A DNA stretch of 27,866 nucleotides from an uncultured Christensenellaceae bacterium (GTDB lineage Bacteria > Bacillota > Clostridia > Christensenellales > UBA3700). The stretch's first letter is position 1. The number at the start of each line of letters is the position of its first letter. Shown piece after piece: positions 21,092 to 27,866 of the stretch. A program made the position numbers and the translations under genes. The notes under the pieces were generated by a model. That model did not search any database and had not been told where the DNA came from. It saw only the letters and a list, made by a program, of their open reading frames with translations. The DNA lies in NCBI GenBank assembly GCA_910588545.1, contig CAJUOU010000009.1, forward strand, positions 1-27,866, written 5' to 3'.

Positions 21092-21957
21092 ATGAAAAAA
21101 TTTTCAATAGTTATGCTTGTGCTGTTATGCTTCTTACACTGACAGCTTGTGGTAAAAAAATAACGCCTAATGAGCCTTACGATATGAGTGATGGAATAGT
21201 ATTGGGGGAGTATAAGGAAATGAATTTTACTGTTTGTACTTACAACATAAAAGGCGGTGCTGCCACTTTTGAATCGGTAAGCAAAAATAAAGACAATATT
21301 CAAAGCGTAGGTGCAGATATTGCGGGGCTTCAAGAAGTTGACCATTTATCAAACAGGACAGGCAAACAAGATTTTTTAAGTATTTTTAAAAACAGTTCAT
21401 ATTTAAATAATGTTGCTTATTTTCCTTTGCATTTGCAAGGCTTTGGGGATAGTTACGGAATCGCTCAAGTCTCTAAAAATAACTTTGATAGAAAACATTC
21501 CTTTAAACTTCCATATCCTTATGAATATGAAAAATCCGATGTGGAAAAAAGGATAATAATGCGTACATTGATTACGATAAATGGTGTACAAATAGCCTTT
21601 TACAATACGCATTTATCTTACGAAGAGGTTAAACTAGATAACGGAATAAGTTTAAGAGAGGCTCAGTTTGACTATATTTTACAGCTTTTAAAAAGCGACC
21701 CATGTCCATACAAAATCGTAACAGGCGATTATAATGTGCTAGGCTTTTATGAGTTTTCAAAATTATTAGATAACGGATATAGCATAGTGAATAACCAAAA
21801 TAAAATATATGACAGCTATCGTGGCGATGATTGCAACTTTAAAGCAATAGATAATATCATATATTCGGATAATCTTGAGCTTATATCAAGCGGTATGAAA
21901 GAAGACGACTGTTCCGACCACAACATGCTGTATGCAAAATTTAAAACTATAAAATAA
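21092..21957 (+). pseudogene. Endonuclease/exonuclease/phosphatase-fold lipoprotein, frameshifted signal peptide
   Basis: The mature domain is intact: TYNIKGG (Asn), LQEVD (Glu), FYNTHLS (His), VTGDYNVLGF (Asp/Asn), AIDNIIYS (Asp) and CSDHNMLYAKF (Ser-Asp-His) are the metal and catalytic motifs of the EEP superfamily (nucleases, phosphatases, sphingomyelinases). Ahead of it is a lipobox, LLTLTACGKK. ATG 21092 with AGGTGAAATT starts MKKFSIVMLV but meets TGA after 16 codons. One extra A in the A6 run (21095-21100) would give MKKIFNSYACAVMLLTLTAC, a good lipoprotein signal in the frame of the domain. As written, only ATG 21127 opens the frame, leaving an 8-residue hydrophobic stub before the Cys without a charged start. 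Confidence 0.78.
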
Positions 21958-21970
21958 AAGCTGGTGCATT

Positions 21971-22336
21971 ATGAATAAAGAACATTTGATTGAATATTGT
22001 CTTTCTAAAAGCGGGGCGTATTTGGACTTTCCGTTTGCGGGGGATGATTATGCAGTAATAAAGTTGAAAAACGAAAAGACACAAAAATACAGGATTTTTG
22101 CGGAAGTGTTTGTGCTATATAATCAAAATATGCTGACTTTTTCTACGGATAGCGAACTTGCCGTTATACTGCGCAATCAATATCCCGATATTGTAATCAA
22201 AGGCTATCATTGCCCTCCTGTGCAAGCAAAATACAAAAGCAGTGTTTACCTTGACAAAATGAATGAGGAAATGATAAAAAAATTTATTGATTGTTCGTAT
22301 GCAATCGCAAAGCAAAAACTTAAAATACAACAATAA
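21971..22336 (+). CDS. MmcQ/YjbR family protein
   Basis: A 121-residue member of the MmcQ/YjbR family (double-wing DNA-binding-like fold). The pattern fits: LIEYCLSKSGAYLDFPFAGD at the start, RIFAEVFV, LAVILRNQYPDIVIKGYH in the middle and a terminal helix EEMIKKFIDCSYAIAK. Function in the family is unsettled. It follows the EEP lipoprotein gene by 13 bases with a weak ribosome site, so it probably depends on that transcript. Confidence 0.8.
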   Translation: MNKEHLIEYCLSKSGAYLDFPFAGDDYAVIKLKNEKTQKYRIFAEVFVLYNQNMLTFSTDSELAVILRNQYPDIVIKGYHCPPVQAKYKSSVYLDKMNEEMIKKFIDCSYAIAKQKLKIQQ

Positions 22337-22389
22337 TCTTTTAAAAATCGATATTAAAAGCATAAAAGGAACAAAAATAAGGAGTCACT

Positions 22390-23298
22390 ATGATTGTAAA
22401 AATTGAAAATTTACATAAAAGTTTTAAAGACGTTAAAGCCGTGGATGACATTTCGTTTTGTGTGAAAGAAGGCGAACTTTTTGCGTTTTTGGGTGTTAAC
22501 GGCGCAGGCAAATCCACTACCATAAACATTATAAGCGGCATACTGCAAAAGGACAGCGGTAAAGCCCTGATTTGCGGTGAAGATTTGGATAAAAATATCG
22601 ATAAAATAAAAAGTAATATTGGTATTGTTTTTCAAAATTCAGTGCTTGATAAAAAGTTAAGCGGTTACGATAATTTGAAATACAGAGCTGCTTTGTATGG
22701 CATTTTTGGAACTGACTTTAAAAACAGGTTGAAAGAAATGACTGAACTACTTGATTTAAAAGATATTTTGAAAAGACCTATCAATAAACTTTCAGGCGGA
22801 CAAAAAAGACGTTTGGATATTGCAAGGGCACTTATTCACAATCCCAAACTTTTGATTTTGGACGAGCCTACTACAGGGCTTGACCCTAAAACAAGAATCA
22901 CTGTTTGGAGTGTAATTGATAAATTGAGGAGTGAGCAGGGATTGACTGTTTTTTTAACAACTCATTATATGGAGGAAGCATCTGACTCCGATTATGTGGT
23001 TATTTTGGATAGCGGAAAAATTGCGACTGAGGGTACTCCTCATGAGCTAAAAAACAAATACGCTAATGATTATATTAAGTTTTATAACAAAAAGGACGAG
23101 GCGGAAGAATTTTTTGTAGGTTTGGGTAAACATATACGTAAGGAAAGAGATTTTATTCTGGTTAAATTGGATAGCACTAACGAAGTGCCAAAATATATAG
23201 CACAAAAACCTGAAATATTTGATGATTTCGAGGTGCTAAAAGGCAATATGGACGATGTTTTTCTTAATGTAACAGGTAAAGATTTGAAGGAGGTGTGA
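22390..23298 (+). CDS. ABC-2 type exporter ATP-binding protein
   Basis: A 302-residue ATPase. Walker A GVNGAGKST (35-43), Q-loop FQNS, signature LSGGQKRR (134-141), Walker B LLILDEPTTGLD with Asp158/Glu159, and switch His192 in LTTHYMEEASDSD. The C-terminal ~80 residues (YANDYIKFYNKKDEAEEFF...) are the DrrA-like extension of the CcmA/drug-exporter group. It pairs with the permease one base downstream and powers export across the membrane. GGAGTCACT gives the start. The substrate is not deducible. Confidence 0.92.
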   Translation: MIVKIENLHKSFKDVKAVDDISFCVKEGELFAFLGVNGAGKSTTINIISGILQKDSGKALICGEDLDKNIDKIKSNIGIVFQNSVLDKKLSGYDNLKYRAALYGIFGTDFKNRLKEMTELLDLKDILKRPINKLSGGQKRRLDIARALIHNPKLLILDEPTTGLDPKTRITVWSVIDKLRSEQGLTVFLTTHYMEEASDSDYVVILDSGKIATEGTPHELKNKYANDYIKFYNKKDEAEEFFVGLGKHIRKERDFILVKLDSTNEVPKYIAQKPEIFDDFEVLKGNMDDVFLNVTGKDLKEV

Positions 23299-23299
23299 T

Positions 23300-24268
23300 A
23301 TGCAGGAAACAAAAAAATTATGTTCACTTATAGGTCGTAATACCAAGACATATTTTAAAGACAAATTTTTATTTTTCACATCAATGCTTACTCCGTTAAT
23401 TTTGTTGGTTTTATTCTTTACTTTTTTAAGAAATATTTATATTGATAGTTTTACTCAAGCTTTTCCAGAAGGATTCAGTGTAGACAGCAAAATTATAAAT
23501 GGTATTGCTGGTGCGTGGCTTCTATCATCAGTGCTTAGCGTAAGTTCCGTGACGGTAGCTTTTTGTGCAAATATGGTTATGGTGGACGATAAAATTCATT
23601 CTTCGATAAATGACTTTAAAGTTGCACCCGTAAAATCTACGACTATTTCAATATCTTATTTGATATCAAATATTTTTGTAGTTACGCTTGTAATAATCAG
23701 TGTTTTAGTTTTGGGCTGTATATATTTAGCTGCAGTTGGCTGGTATATTTCGGTTTCCGATTTCTTTATGATTTTGCTTGGATGTTTATGCAACATTTTG
23801 TTTGGAAGTTTACTTGCAACTATTATATTGTCATTTGTATCAACTCAAGGTATGCAATCTGCTATTGCTACATTGATTTCCGCATTATATGGTTTTATAA
23901 GCGGAGCATATATGCCAATATCTTCTTTTTCAAAAGGATTAGCGAATTTTTTAGGACTATTGCCGGGTACTTATGGTACTTCGATTATGCGCAATCATTG
24001 TATGAACGGGTATTTGAATGAACTAGCAAATGTGGGAGTTACAAGCGAGGCTATAAAAGGTATAAGAGACGGATTTGACGCTAATATTTATTTTTTTGAT
24101 AACAGTGTTTCTTTACCTGCAATGTATGGTATAATTGTTGGTACTTGTGTGGCATTGCTTATAATATACATATTGATAGTGATTTTAAAAAATAAAAATG
24201 TTTCGTTTAAATTTTTTGATAAAATTAAAAACAAATTCAGAAAAAAGTTAATTTCCGAAAAGGATTGA
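23300..24268 (+). CDS. ABC-2 type exporter permease
   Basis: A 322-residue membrane protein with about six hydrophobic segments: one near residues 25-45, then after an extracellular stretch (YIDSFTQAFPEGFSVDSK) a block of five to the end (ending IIVGTCVALLIIYILIVIL). This is the ABC2_membrane arrangement. AAGGAGG directly before the ATG overlaps the end of the ATPase gene, so the two are made together. The next gene, a surface cysteine protease, starts three bases after the stop. Confidence 0.9.
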   Translation: MQETKKLCSLIGRNTKTYFKDKFLFFTSMLTPLILLVLFFTFLRNIYIDSFTQAFPEGFSVDSKIINGIAGAWLLSSVLSVSSVTVAFCANMVMVDDKIHSSINDFKVAPVKSTTISISYLISNIFVVTLVIISVLVLGCIYLAAVGWYISVSDFFMILLGCLCNILFGSLLATIILSFVSTQGMQSAIATLISALYGFISGAYMPISSFSKGLANFLGLLPGTYGTSIMRNHCMNGYLNELANVGVTSEAIKGIRDGFDANIYFFDNSVSLPAMYGIIVGTCVALLIIYILIVILKNKNVSFKFFDKIKNKFRKKLISEKD

Positions 24269-24271
24269 TAT

Positions 24272-26377
24272 TTGGCAATGGTGGATAATAAAGCTTTTAT
24301 GAACAAACTAACAAAATTCAAAATTTTTGATTTAATAATTTTAGTTGTCATAATGTTTACTGCTTTAGTTTTTAAAGCAGCGAATTTTGATTATCCTGTT
24401 ACCGCAAAAATTCAATCACACGAGTGTCAATCGGTTAGCGATTTGCAAAATACAGATGTTTCCGAAATTGCGGGCATGTCAACTTACGACAGTAGGGACT
24501 ATGGGTTTGTAACGCCTGTTCGCGACCAAGGCAGCAGCAATTTATGTTGGGCGTACTCAAGCATAAGTGCCTCCGAAACTTCTATTTTGCGTAGCGGAAT
24601 TGATAGTAGCGTAAATGCAAACACTTTAAAATTGTCTCCGCAAAATGTTGCTTATTCAAGACATTTTCGCGGTGCAGACCCACTTGGTAATACCCGTGGG
24701 GAATATACAGGCGAAAATTGGCTTAATGCTGCGGGGCAACCATCATACTGTGCAAATTTATTCTCTCAATGGTGCGGTCCGACAGATAGTTCTTTAAGTG
24801 CAACAGAAAATCAATTTGAAAATGGCAAATACCGATTAACAAATGCTGTTCATATTGCTACAGACGATATTTATCAAATTAAACTTGCCATTGCCAAGTA
24901 TGGGGCTATAACTTTTTCATACAACAATGTGCGTGAGACGGAATATTACAACCCTAAGCTTGAAAGCAATAGCGGTGTTGCACATGCAGTAACACTCGTT
25001 GGATGGGATGATAATATAGCAGCAAATAAATTTGTTCCGGGCGCAGCATCGCAAAACGGAGGTTGGATTGTTAAAAACAGCTATAACAGTTTACCTTATT
25101 TTTATCTATCTTACGACAATAAAAGCACAGCAAAATATGCGTTTGAATTTTCGTTAAAAGAGGAAAATGAAAATAATTATTTTTATGACAGTAGCCTTAC
25201 AAGTGCACTTAGCAGTACGATAAACAAAGATTGCAGTATGTTTGCAAATGTGTTTGAGGCAAAATGCGGTACAAATAATTTATTGGAGTATGTGCAAGCG
25301 GTTAATGTTGGAATTACAAATAAAAATGTATCATTAAAAGTAAAGATATATACAAATTTAAAAGATTTAGATAATCCGCAAAGCGGTACTTTAAGTGGAG
25401 AGGGTAGTAGCTATTTTGATTTTGGCGGATATAGAACGGTAAAACTGAACGAGCCTGTAAAAGTAGAAAAAGGCAGTAAATTTGCAGTTGTAGTAGATGT
25501 TGGCGCTAACACGGGTAAGGCGGAAATATTATTTACTACAATAGGCGGTAAGTCGTCCATGCGTTATAAAGACTATTGGAGTAATGTAAATGGTACGGCC
25601 GCAATAAAGGCAATCACTTATACTGCTAATCAAGAAACACCATTGTTATCAATAGCTGATAGCGAAATAAACATTCAAAATGGCGAATTTGTATATAATG
25701 GCTCTGCAATAACGCCAACAGTTACAGTAAAGCATAATGGCATAGTTTTAACCGAAAAGGATTATACTGTCAGTTACATAAATAATATAAATTCAGGAAC
25801 TGCAACCGCAATAATTTGCGGTATAGGCAGTTATACAGGCGGCAAACAAATAACTTTTACAATAAATAAAGCAAATAATCCGCCTATAATGCCAAGCATA
25901 AATATGAAGGTTTCAAACGGCATTACTGAACTGAGTATGATAGATTTGCCTAACGGGTGGAGTTGGTTAAATGGCAGCAAGCAACTTTCAGTAGGCATTA
26001 ATTCGGATTTAACGGCGGAATATTTTGATAAAAATAATTACAAAAACTATCAAATTAAAATTACAGTAGAAAGGGAAGATAAAGAGGAGATAAAACCTCC
26101 AATCGACCCTAACCCTGTTGAGCCGCCAGATGAAGATGATATAATTAAACCACCGACAGACCCTGTCGTGCCGCCGGATAGTGAACAAGAAAATCCGAAT
26201 GAGGAGGAAGAAAAACCTCCGATTACTCCTGCTGAGCCACCTGTTTTAAACAGACCTACTGACCCTAACGACCAAAATATACAATCGGATTTGACTGCTT
26301 TATGGTGGTTAATGGTAATACCAAGTTTGGGAGCTATTGCTATGGTAGTTTTTCTTGTAATAAAATTAAAAAAGTAA
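24272..26377 (+). CDS. Membrane-anchored papain-like (C1) cysteine protease with lectin-like and Ig-like domains
   Basis: 701 residues from TTG 24272 (AAAAGGA seven bases upstream); ATG 24278 is an alternative. A signal/anchor spans ~19-36. The C1 peptidase (~70-290) has Gln86 and Cys92 (VRDQGSSNLCWAYSS), His238 (GVAHAVTLVGWDD) and Asn269 (GGWIVKNSYN). Residues ~295-460 match the C1-associated lectin-like domain. Residues ~465-545 form a bacterial Ig-like repeat (FVYNGSAITPTVTV, GIGSYTGGKQITFTI). Then comes a Pro/Glu/Asp-rich stalk and a final transmembrane segment followed by KLKK. The protease should therefore be displayed outside the cell. It is the third gene of the ABC exporter operon. 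Confidence 0.9.
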   Translation: MAMVDNKAFMNKLTKFKIFDLIILVVIMFTALVFKAANFDYPVTAKIQSHECQSVSDLQNTDVSEIAGMSTYDSRDYGFVTPVRDQGSSNLCWAYSSISASETSILRSGIDSSVNANTLKLSPQNVAYSRHFRGADPLGNTRGEYTGENWLNAAGQPSYCANLFSQWCGPTDSSLSATENQFENGKYRLTNAVHIATDDIYQIKLAIAKYGAITFSYNNVRETEYYNPKLESNSGVAHAVTLVGWDDNIAANKFVPGAASQNGGWIVKNSYNSLPYFYLSYDNKSTAKYAFEFSLKEENENNYFYDSSLTSALSSTINKDCSMFANVFEAKCGTNNLLEYVQAVNVGITNKNVSLKVKIYTNLKDLDNPQSGTLSGEGSSYFDFGGYRTVKLNEPVKVEKGSKFAVVVDVGANTGKAEILFTTIGGKSSMRYKDYWSNVNGTAAIKAITYTANQETPLLSIADSEINIQNGEFVYNGSAITPTVTVKHNGIVLTEKDYTVSYINNINSGTATAIICGIGSYTGGKQITFTINKANNPPIMPSINMKVSNGITELSMIDLPNGWSWLNGSKQLSVGINSDLTAEYFDKNNYKNYQIKITVEREDKEEIKPPIDPNPVEPPDEDDIIKPPTDPVVPPDSEQENPNEEEEKPPITPAEPPVLNRPTDPNDQNIQSDLTALWWLMVIPSLGAIAMVVFLVIKLKK

Positions 26378-26421
26378 AATAGTATCGATTTTCGTTAGGA
26401 TAATGCATTTATAGGAGATTT

Positions 26422-26919
26422 ATGAAATTACGAAATTACATATTGGAAGATGCAAATACAATAGCAAGTTGGATTGCAGATGAAAAAAGTTTATACCAAT
26501 GGTCGGCTGACAGGATAAACATATTTCCCGTTTGCGGCAATGATATTAATAGGTGTTATACTCCTATGATTAGAACGGGTAGATTTATTCCGCTGACGTA
26601 TGTTTGCGATGACAAAATTATTGGACATTTGACGATTAGATATCCGATTGATGGGAATGACAAAGTTGTGCGTTTTGGATTTGTAATTGTCAATCCGACT
26701 TTACGCGGTCATGGTTATGGCAAAAAAATGTTAATAACTGCTATTGAATATGTGAAAAATATTTTAAAGGCAGATAAAATTACCTTAGGAGTTTTTGCAA
26801 ATAACAATAATGCAAAATACTGCTATAAATCGGTTGGGTTTGAAAATATAGGTAAAAACGAAGTTTACCGTCTTAAGATAGGAGAGTGGGAATGTGAGGA
26901 AATGCAATTAAATTTGTAA
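26422..26919 (+). CDS. GNAT family N-acetyltransferase
   Basis: A 165-residue GNAT enzyme transferring an acetyl group from acetyl-CoA. The CoA-binding motif is VNPTLRGHGYGKKMLITAI (R-G-H-G-Y-G), preceded by strand VVRFGFVIV and followed by ITLGVFANNNNAKYCYKSVGFE, the conserved N-x-x-A-x-x-x-Y-x-x-x-G-F block. It is of the RimJ/RimL-like type; the acceptor is unknown. AGGAGATTT gives the start. No clear terminator follows. Confidence 0.9.
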   Translation: MKLRNYILEDANTIASWIADEKSLYQWSADRINIFPVCGNDINRCYTPMIRTGRFIPLTYVCDDKIIGHLTIRYPIDGNDKVVRFGFVIVNPTLRGHGYGKKMLITAIEYVKNILKADKITLGVFANNNNAKYCYKSVGFENIGKNEVYRLKIGEWECEEMQLNL

Positions 26920-27063
26920 TATTTTTATAATAGACAGTAGAATACAATAGGTTTAAAAACAAAATTTTATCGTTTAATTGTATAAATACAATAATAATGT
27001 AAATAAGAGTAATAATTATAGCGGATAATTTGTTATTTTGTTGTAAAATATGTATTTTTTTGC

Positions 27064-27092
27064 TTGACATAATATATTAAAATCTTTATAAT
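27064..27092 (+). promoter_or_regulatory. tRNA cluster promoter P1
   Basis: TTGACA (27064-27069), a 17-base spacer and TATAAT (27087-27092), both consensus. It lies about 130 bases ahead of the first tRNA. The rest of 26920-27225 shows no gene. Confidence 0.8.
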
Positions 27093-27177
27093 ATATAGTC
27101 GAGGGTACAGCCAAGTATTTTTTCAATCTTTAAATAATCTATATAAAAATTATTTTTGAAAATTTTAATCAAAATAA

Positions 27178-27206
27178 TTGACAATAATTCATTTATATGG
27201 TATTAT
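27178..27206 (+). promoter_or_regulatory. tRNA cluster promoter P2
   Basis: TTGACA (27178-27183), a 17-base spacer and TATTAT (27201-27206); the predicted start is near 27213, just ahead of the first tRNA. Tandem strong promoters are common for stable-RNA operons. Confidence 0.75.
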
Positions 27207-27225
27207 CTAATGGCGTTGAGATTAT

Positions 27226-27299
27226 GCGGGTGTAGTTCAATGGTAGAATCCCAGCCTTCCAAGCTGGTCGTGTGGGTTCGATTCCCATCACCCGCTCCA
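27226..27299 (+). tRNA. tRNA-Gly (TCC)
   Basis: Acceptor GCGGGTG pairs with CACCCGC, anticodon loop CTTCCAA gives TCC, T-arm GGGTTCGATTCCC, and CCA is encoded. Confidence 0.95.
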
Positions 27300-27302
27300 T
27301 AT

Positions 27303-27379
27303 GGGTCAGTAGCTCAGTTGGATAGAGCAACGGCCTTCTAAGCCGTAGGTCAGGGGTTCGAATCCCTTCTGGCTCACCA
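27303..27379 (+). tRNA. tRNA-Arg (TCT)
   Basis: Acceptor GGGTCAG pairs with CTGGCTC (G-T pairs included), anticodon loop CTTCTAA gives TCT, T-arm GGGGTTCGAATCCC, and CCA is encoded. Confidence 0.95.
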
Positions 27380-27384
27380 AATGT

Positions 27385-27462
27385 GGTGGGTATAGCGCAG
27401 TTGGCTAGCGCGCCAGGTTGTGGCCCTGGAGGTCAAGGGTTCAATTCCCTTTACTCACCCCA
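27385..27462 (+). tRNA. tRNA-His (GTG)
   Basis: Anticodon loop TTGTGGC gives GTG. Acceptor GTGGGTA pairs with TACTCAC. An extra G at 27385 opposite C at 27459 is the tRNA-His G-1:C73 identity pair, and CCA is encoded. Confidence 0.95.
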
Positions 27463-27488
27463 TTAAATTTTTAAAAATGCGATACTAT

Positions 27489-27563
27489 TGGGGTGTCGCC
27501 AAGCGGTAAGGCACCAGATTTTGATTCTGGCATTCGTAGGTTCAAATCCTGCCACCCCAGCCA
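27489..27563 (+). tRNA. tRNA-Gln (TTG)
   Basis: Acceptor TGGGGTG pairs with CACCCCA, anticodon loop TTTTGAT gives TTG, discriminator G, and CCA is encoded. Confidence 0.95.
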
Positions 27564-27595
27564 ATATAATTGTTACATAAAATATAAGATATCGA

Positions 27596-27670
27596 TGGGG
27601 TATCGCCAAGCGGTAAGGCAACGGACTCTGACTCCGACACTCGGGGGTTCGAATCCCTCTACCCCAGCCA
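27596..27670 (+). tRNA. tRNA-Gln (CTG)
   Basis: Acceptor TGGGGTA pairs with TACCCCA and anticodon loop CTCTGAC gives CTG. It shares the D-arm with the preceding tRNA-Gln, suggesting duplication; a dedicated CTG isoacceptor sits next to the TTG one. Confidence 0.93.
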
Positions 27671-27727
27671 AAGTAACAATTTTATGACAAATATTTTGCT
27701 TAGCAAAATCAAAAAATTTTATTTTAT

Positions 27728-27803
27728 GATCCATTAGCTCAGTCGGTAGAGCACTTGACTTTTAATCAAGGTGTCTGGAGTTCGAATCTCCAATGGGTCA
27801 CCA
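27728..27803 (+). tRNA. tRNA-Lys (TTT)
   Basis: Acceptor GATCCAT pairs with ATGGGTC, anticodon loop CTTTTAA gives TTT, T-arm GGAGTTCGAATCTCC, and CCA is encoded. Confidence 0.95.
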
Positions 27804-27814
27804 TTAATTTTTAT

Positions 27815-27866
27815 GCGGATGTGGCGGAATTGGCAGACGCGCTAGACTTAGGATCTAGTATCTACG
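27815..27866 (+). tRNA. tRNA-Leu (TAG), 5' part
   Basis: GCGGATGTGGCGGAATTGGC is a type II tRNA opening, and anticodon stem-loop CTAGA-CTTAGGA-TCTAG gives TAG. The window ends inside the variable arm. Confidence 0.9.

Noticed and set aside
24272..26377. Second DGR target in the surface protease
   Set aside because: No segment resembling TR (WLRSG ... GVRPAL) or an A-directed variant was found in it.
27156..27687. Small plus-strand reading frames over the tRNA cluster
   Set aside because: They run through clear tRNA cloverleafs and are by-products of tRNA sequence.

Overview
The window looks like a low-GC, spore-forming member of the Clostridia. The clues are strongly A+T-rich intergenic DNA, a germination protease (Gpr), an exosporium-type collagen-like protein, AGGAG-type ribosome sites, sigma-A promoters of the TTGACA/TATAAT kind, and tRNA genes that encode CCA. 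Species cannot be told from the sequence alone.

Layout. 1-650: 3' end of a collagen-repeat surface or exosporium protein. 822-5560: a tyrosine-rich leader peptide with mutually exclusive hairpins, then an aminotransferase, tyrS, a YigZ-family protein and ilvE. 5600-5990: rpsT on the minus strand. 6054-7576: gpr and murI. 7596-10766: a diversity-generating retroelement (DGR) cassette with a stub resembling the start of a reverse transcriptase, an avd-like accessory gene, a template repeat (TR), a 177-bp inverted-repeat-bounded promoter segment and the target gene carrying the variable repeat (VR). 11059-12777 (minus): Na/Pi cotransporter. 13190-16755: polA, coaE and an IscU-like gene. 16785-19664: MerR-type operator, a merR remnant, a truncated CMD-cupin gene, then an Fe-S aldo/keto reductase, an ECF S component and a DUF1893 protein. 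19808-20642: alpha/beta hydrolase. 20838-22336: a second inverted-repeat-bounded promoter segment, a frameshifted nuclease-fold lipoprotein and a YjbR-family gene. 22390-26919: ABC exporter, surface papain-like protease and a GNAT. 27064-end: seven-tRNA cluster, cut by the window edge.

Main discovery. TR (8281-8396) and VR (9994-10109) align without gaps over 116 bases, and 14 of the 15 differences fall on TR adenines, the signature of DGR mutagenic homing. No complete reverse transcriptase lies in the cassette, so it must act in trans or be lost. The target gene sits directly behind a segment bounded by a perfect 27-bp inverted repeat. That segment holds a strong promoter (TTGACA-N18-TAAAAT) pointing AWAY from the gene. 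A second locus at 20838-21016 has the same geometry: 28-bp arms with one mismatch, the same 123-bp interior, the same 13-base gap and 18-base spacer, and the promoter also pointing away. The outer 9-bp arms (GTACATRRA) are shared between loci, while the central 9-10 bp match only within a locus, as expected of site-specific inversion sites. I infer a multi-locus phase-switching system with both promoters captured OFF. At the first locus it is stacked on a DGR, giving one surface protein both on/off and sequence variation.

Other points of interest are a probable Tyr-responsive attenuator in front of the aminotransferase-tyrS genes, a deletion scar fusing merR to a CMD-cupin gene, an A-tract frameshift in a lipoprotein signal peptide, and an orphan small-RNA-like transcription unit.
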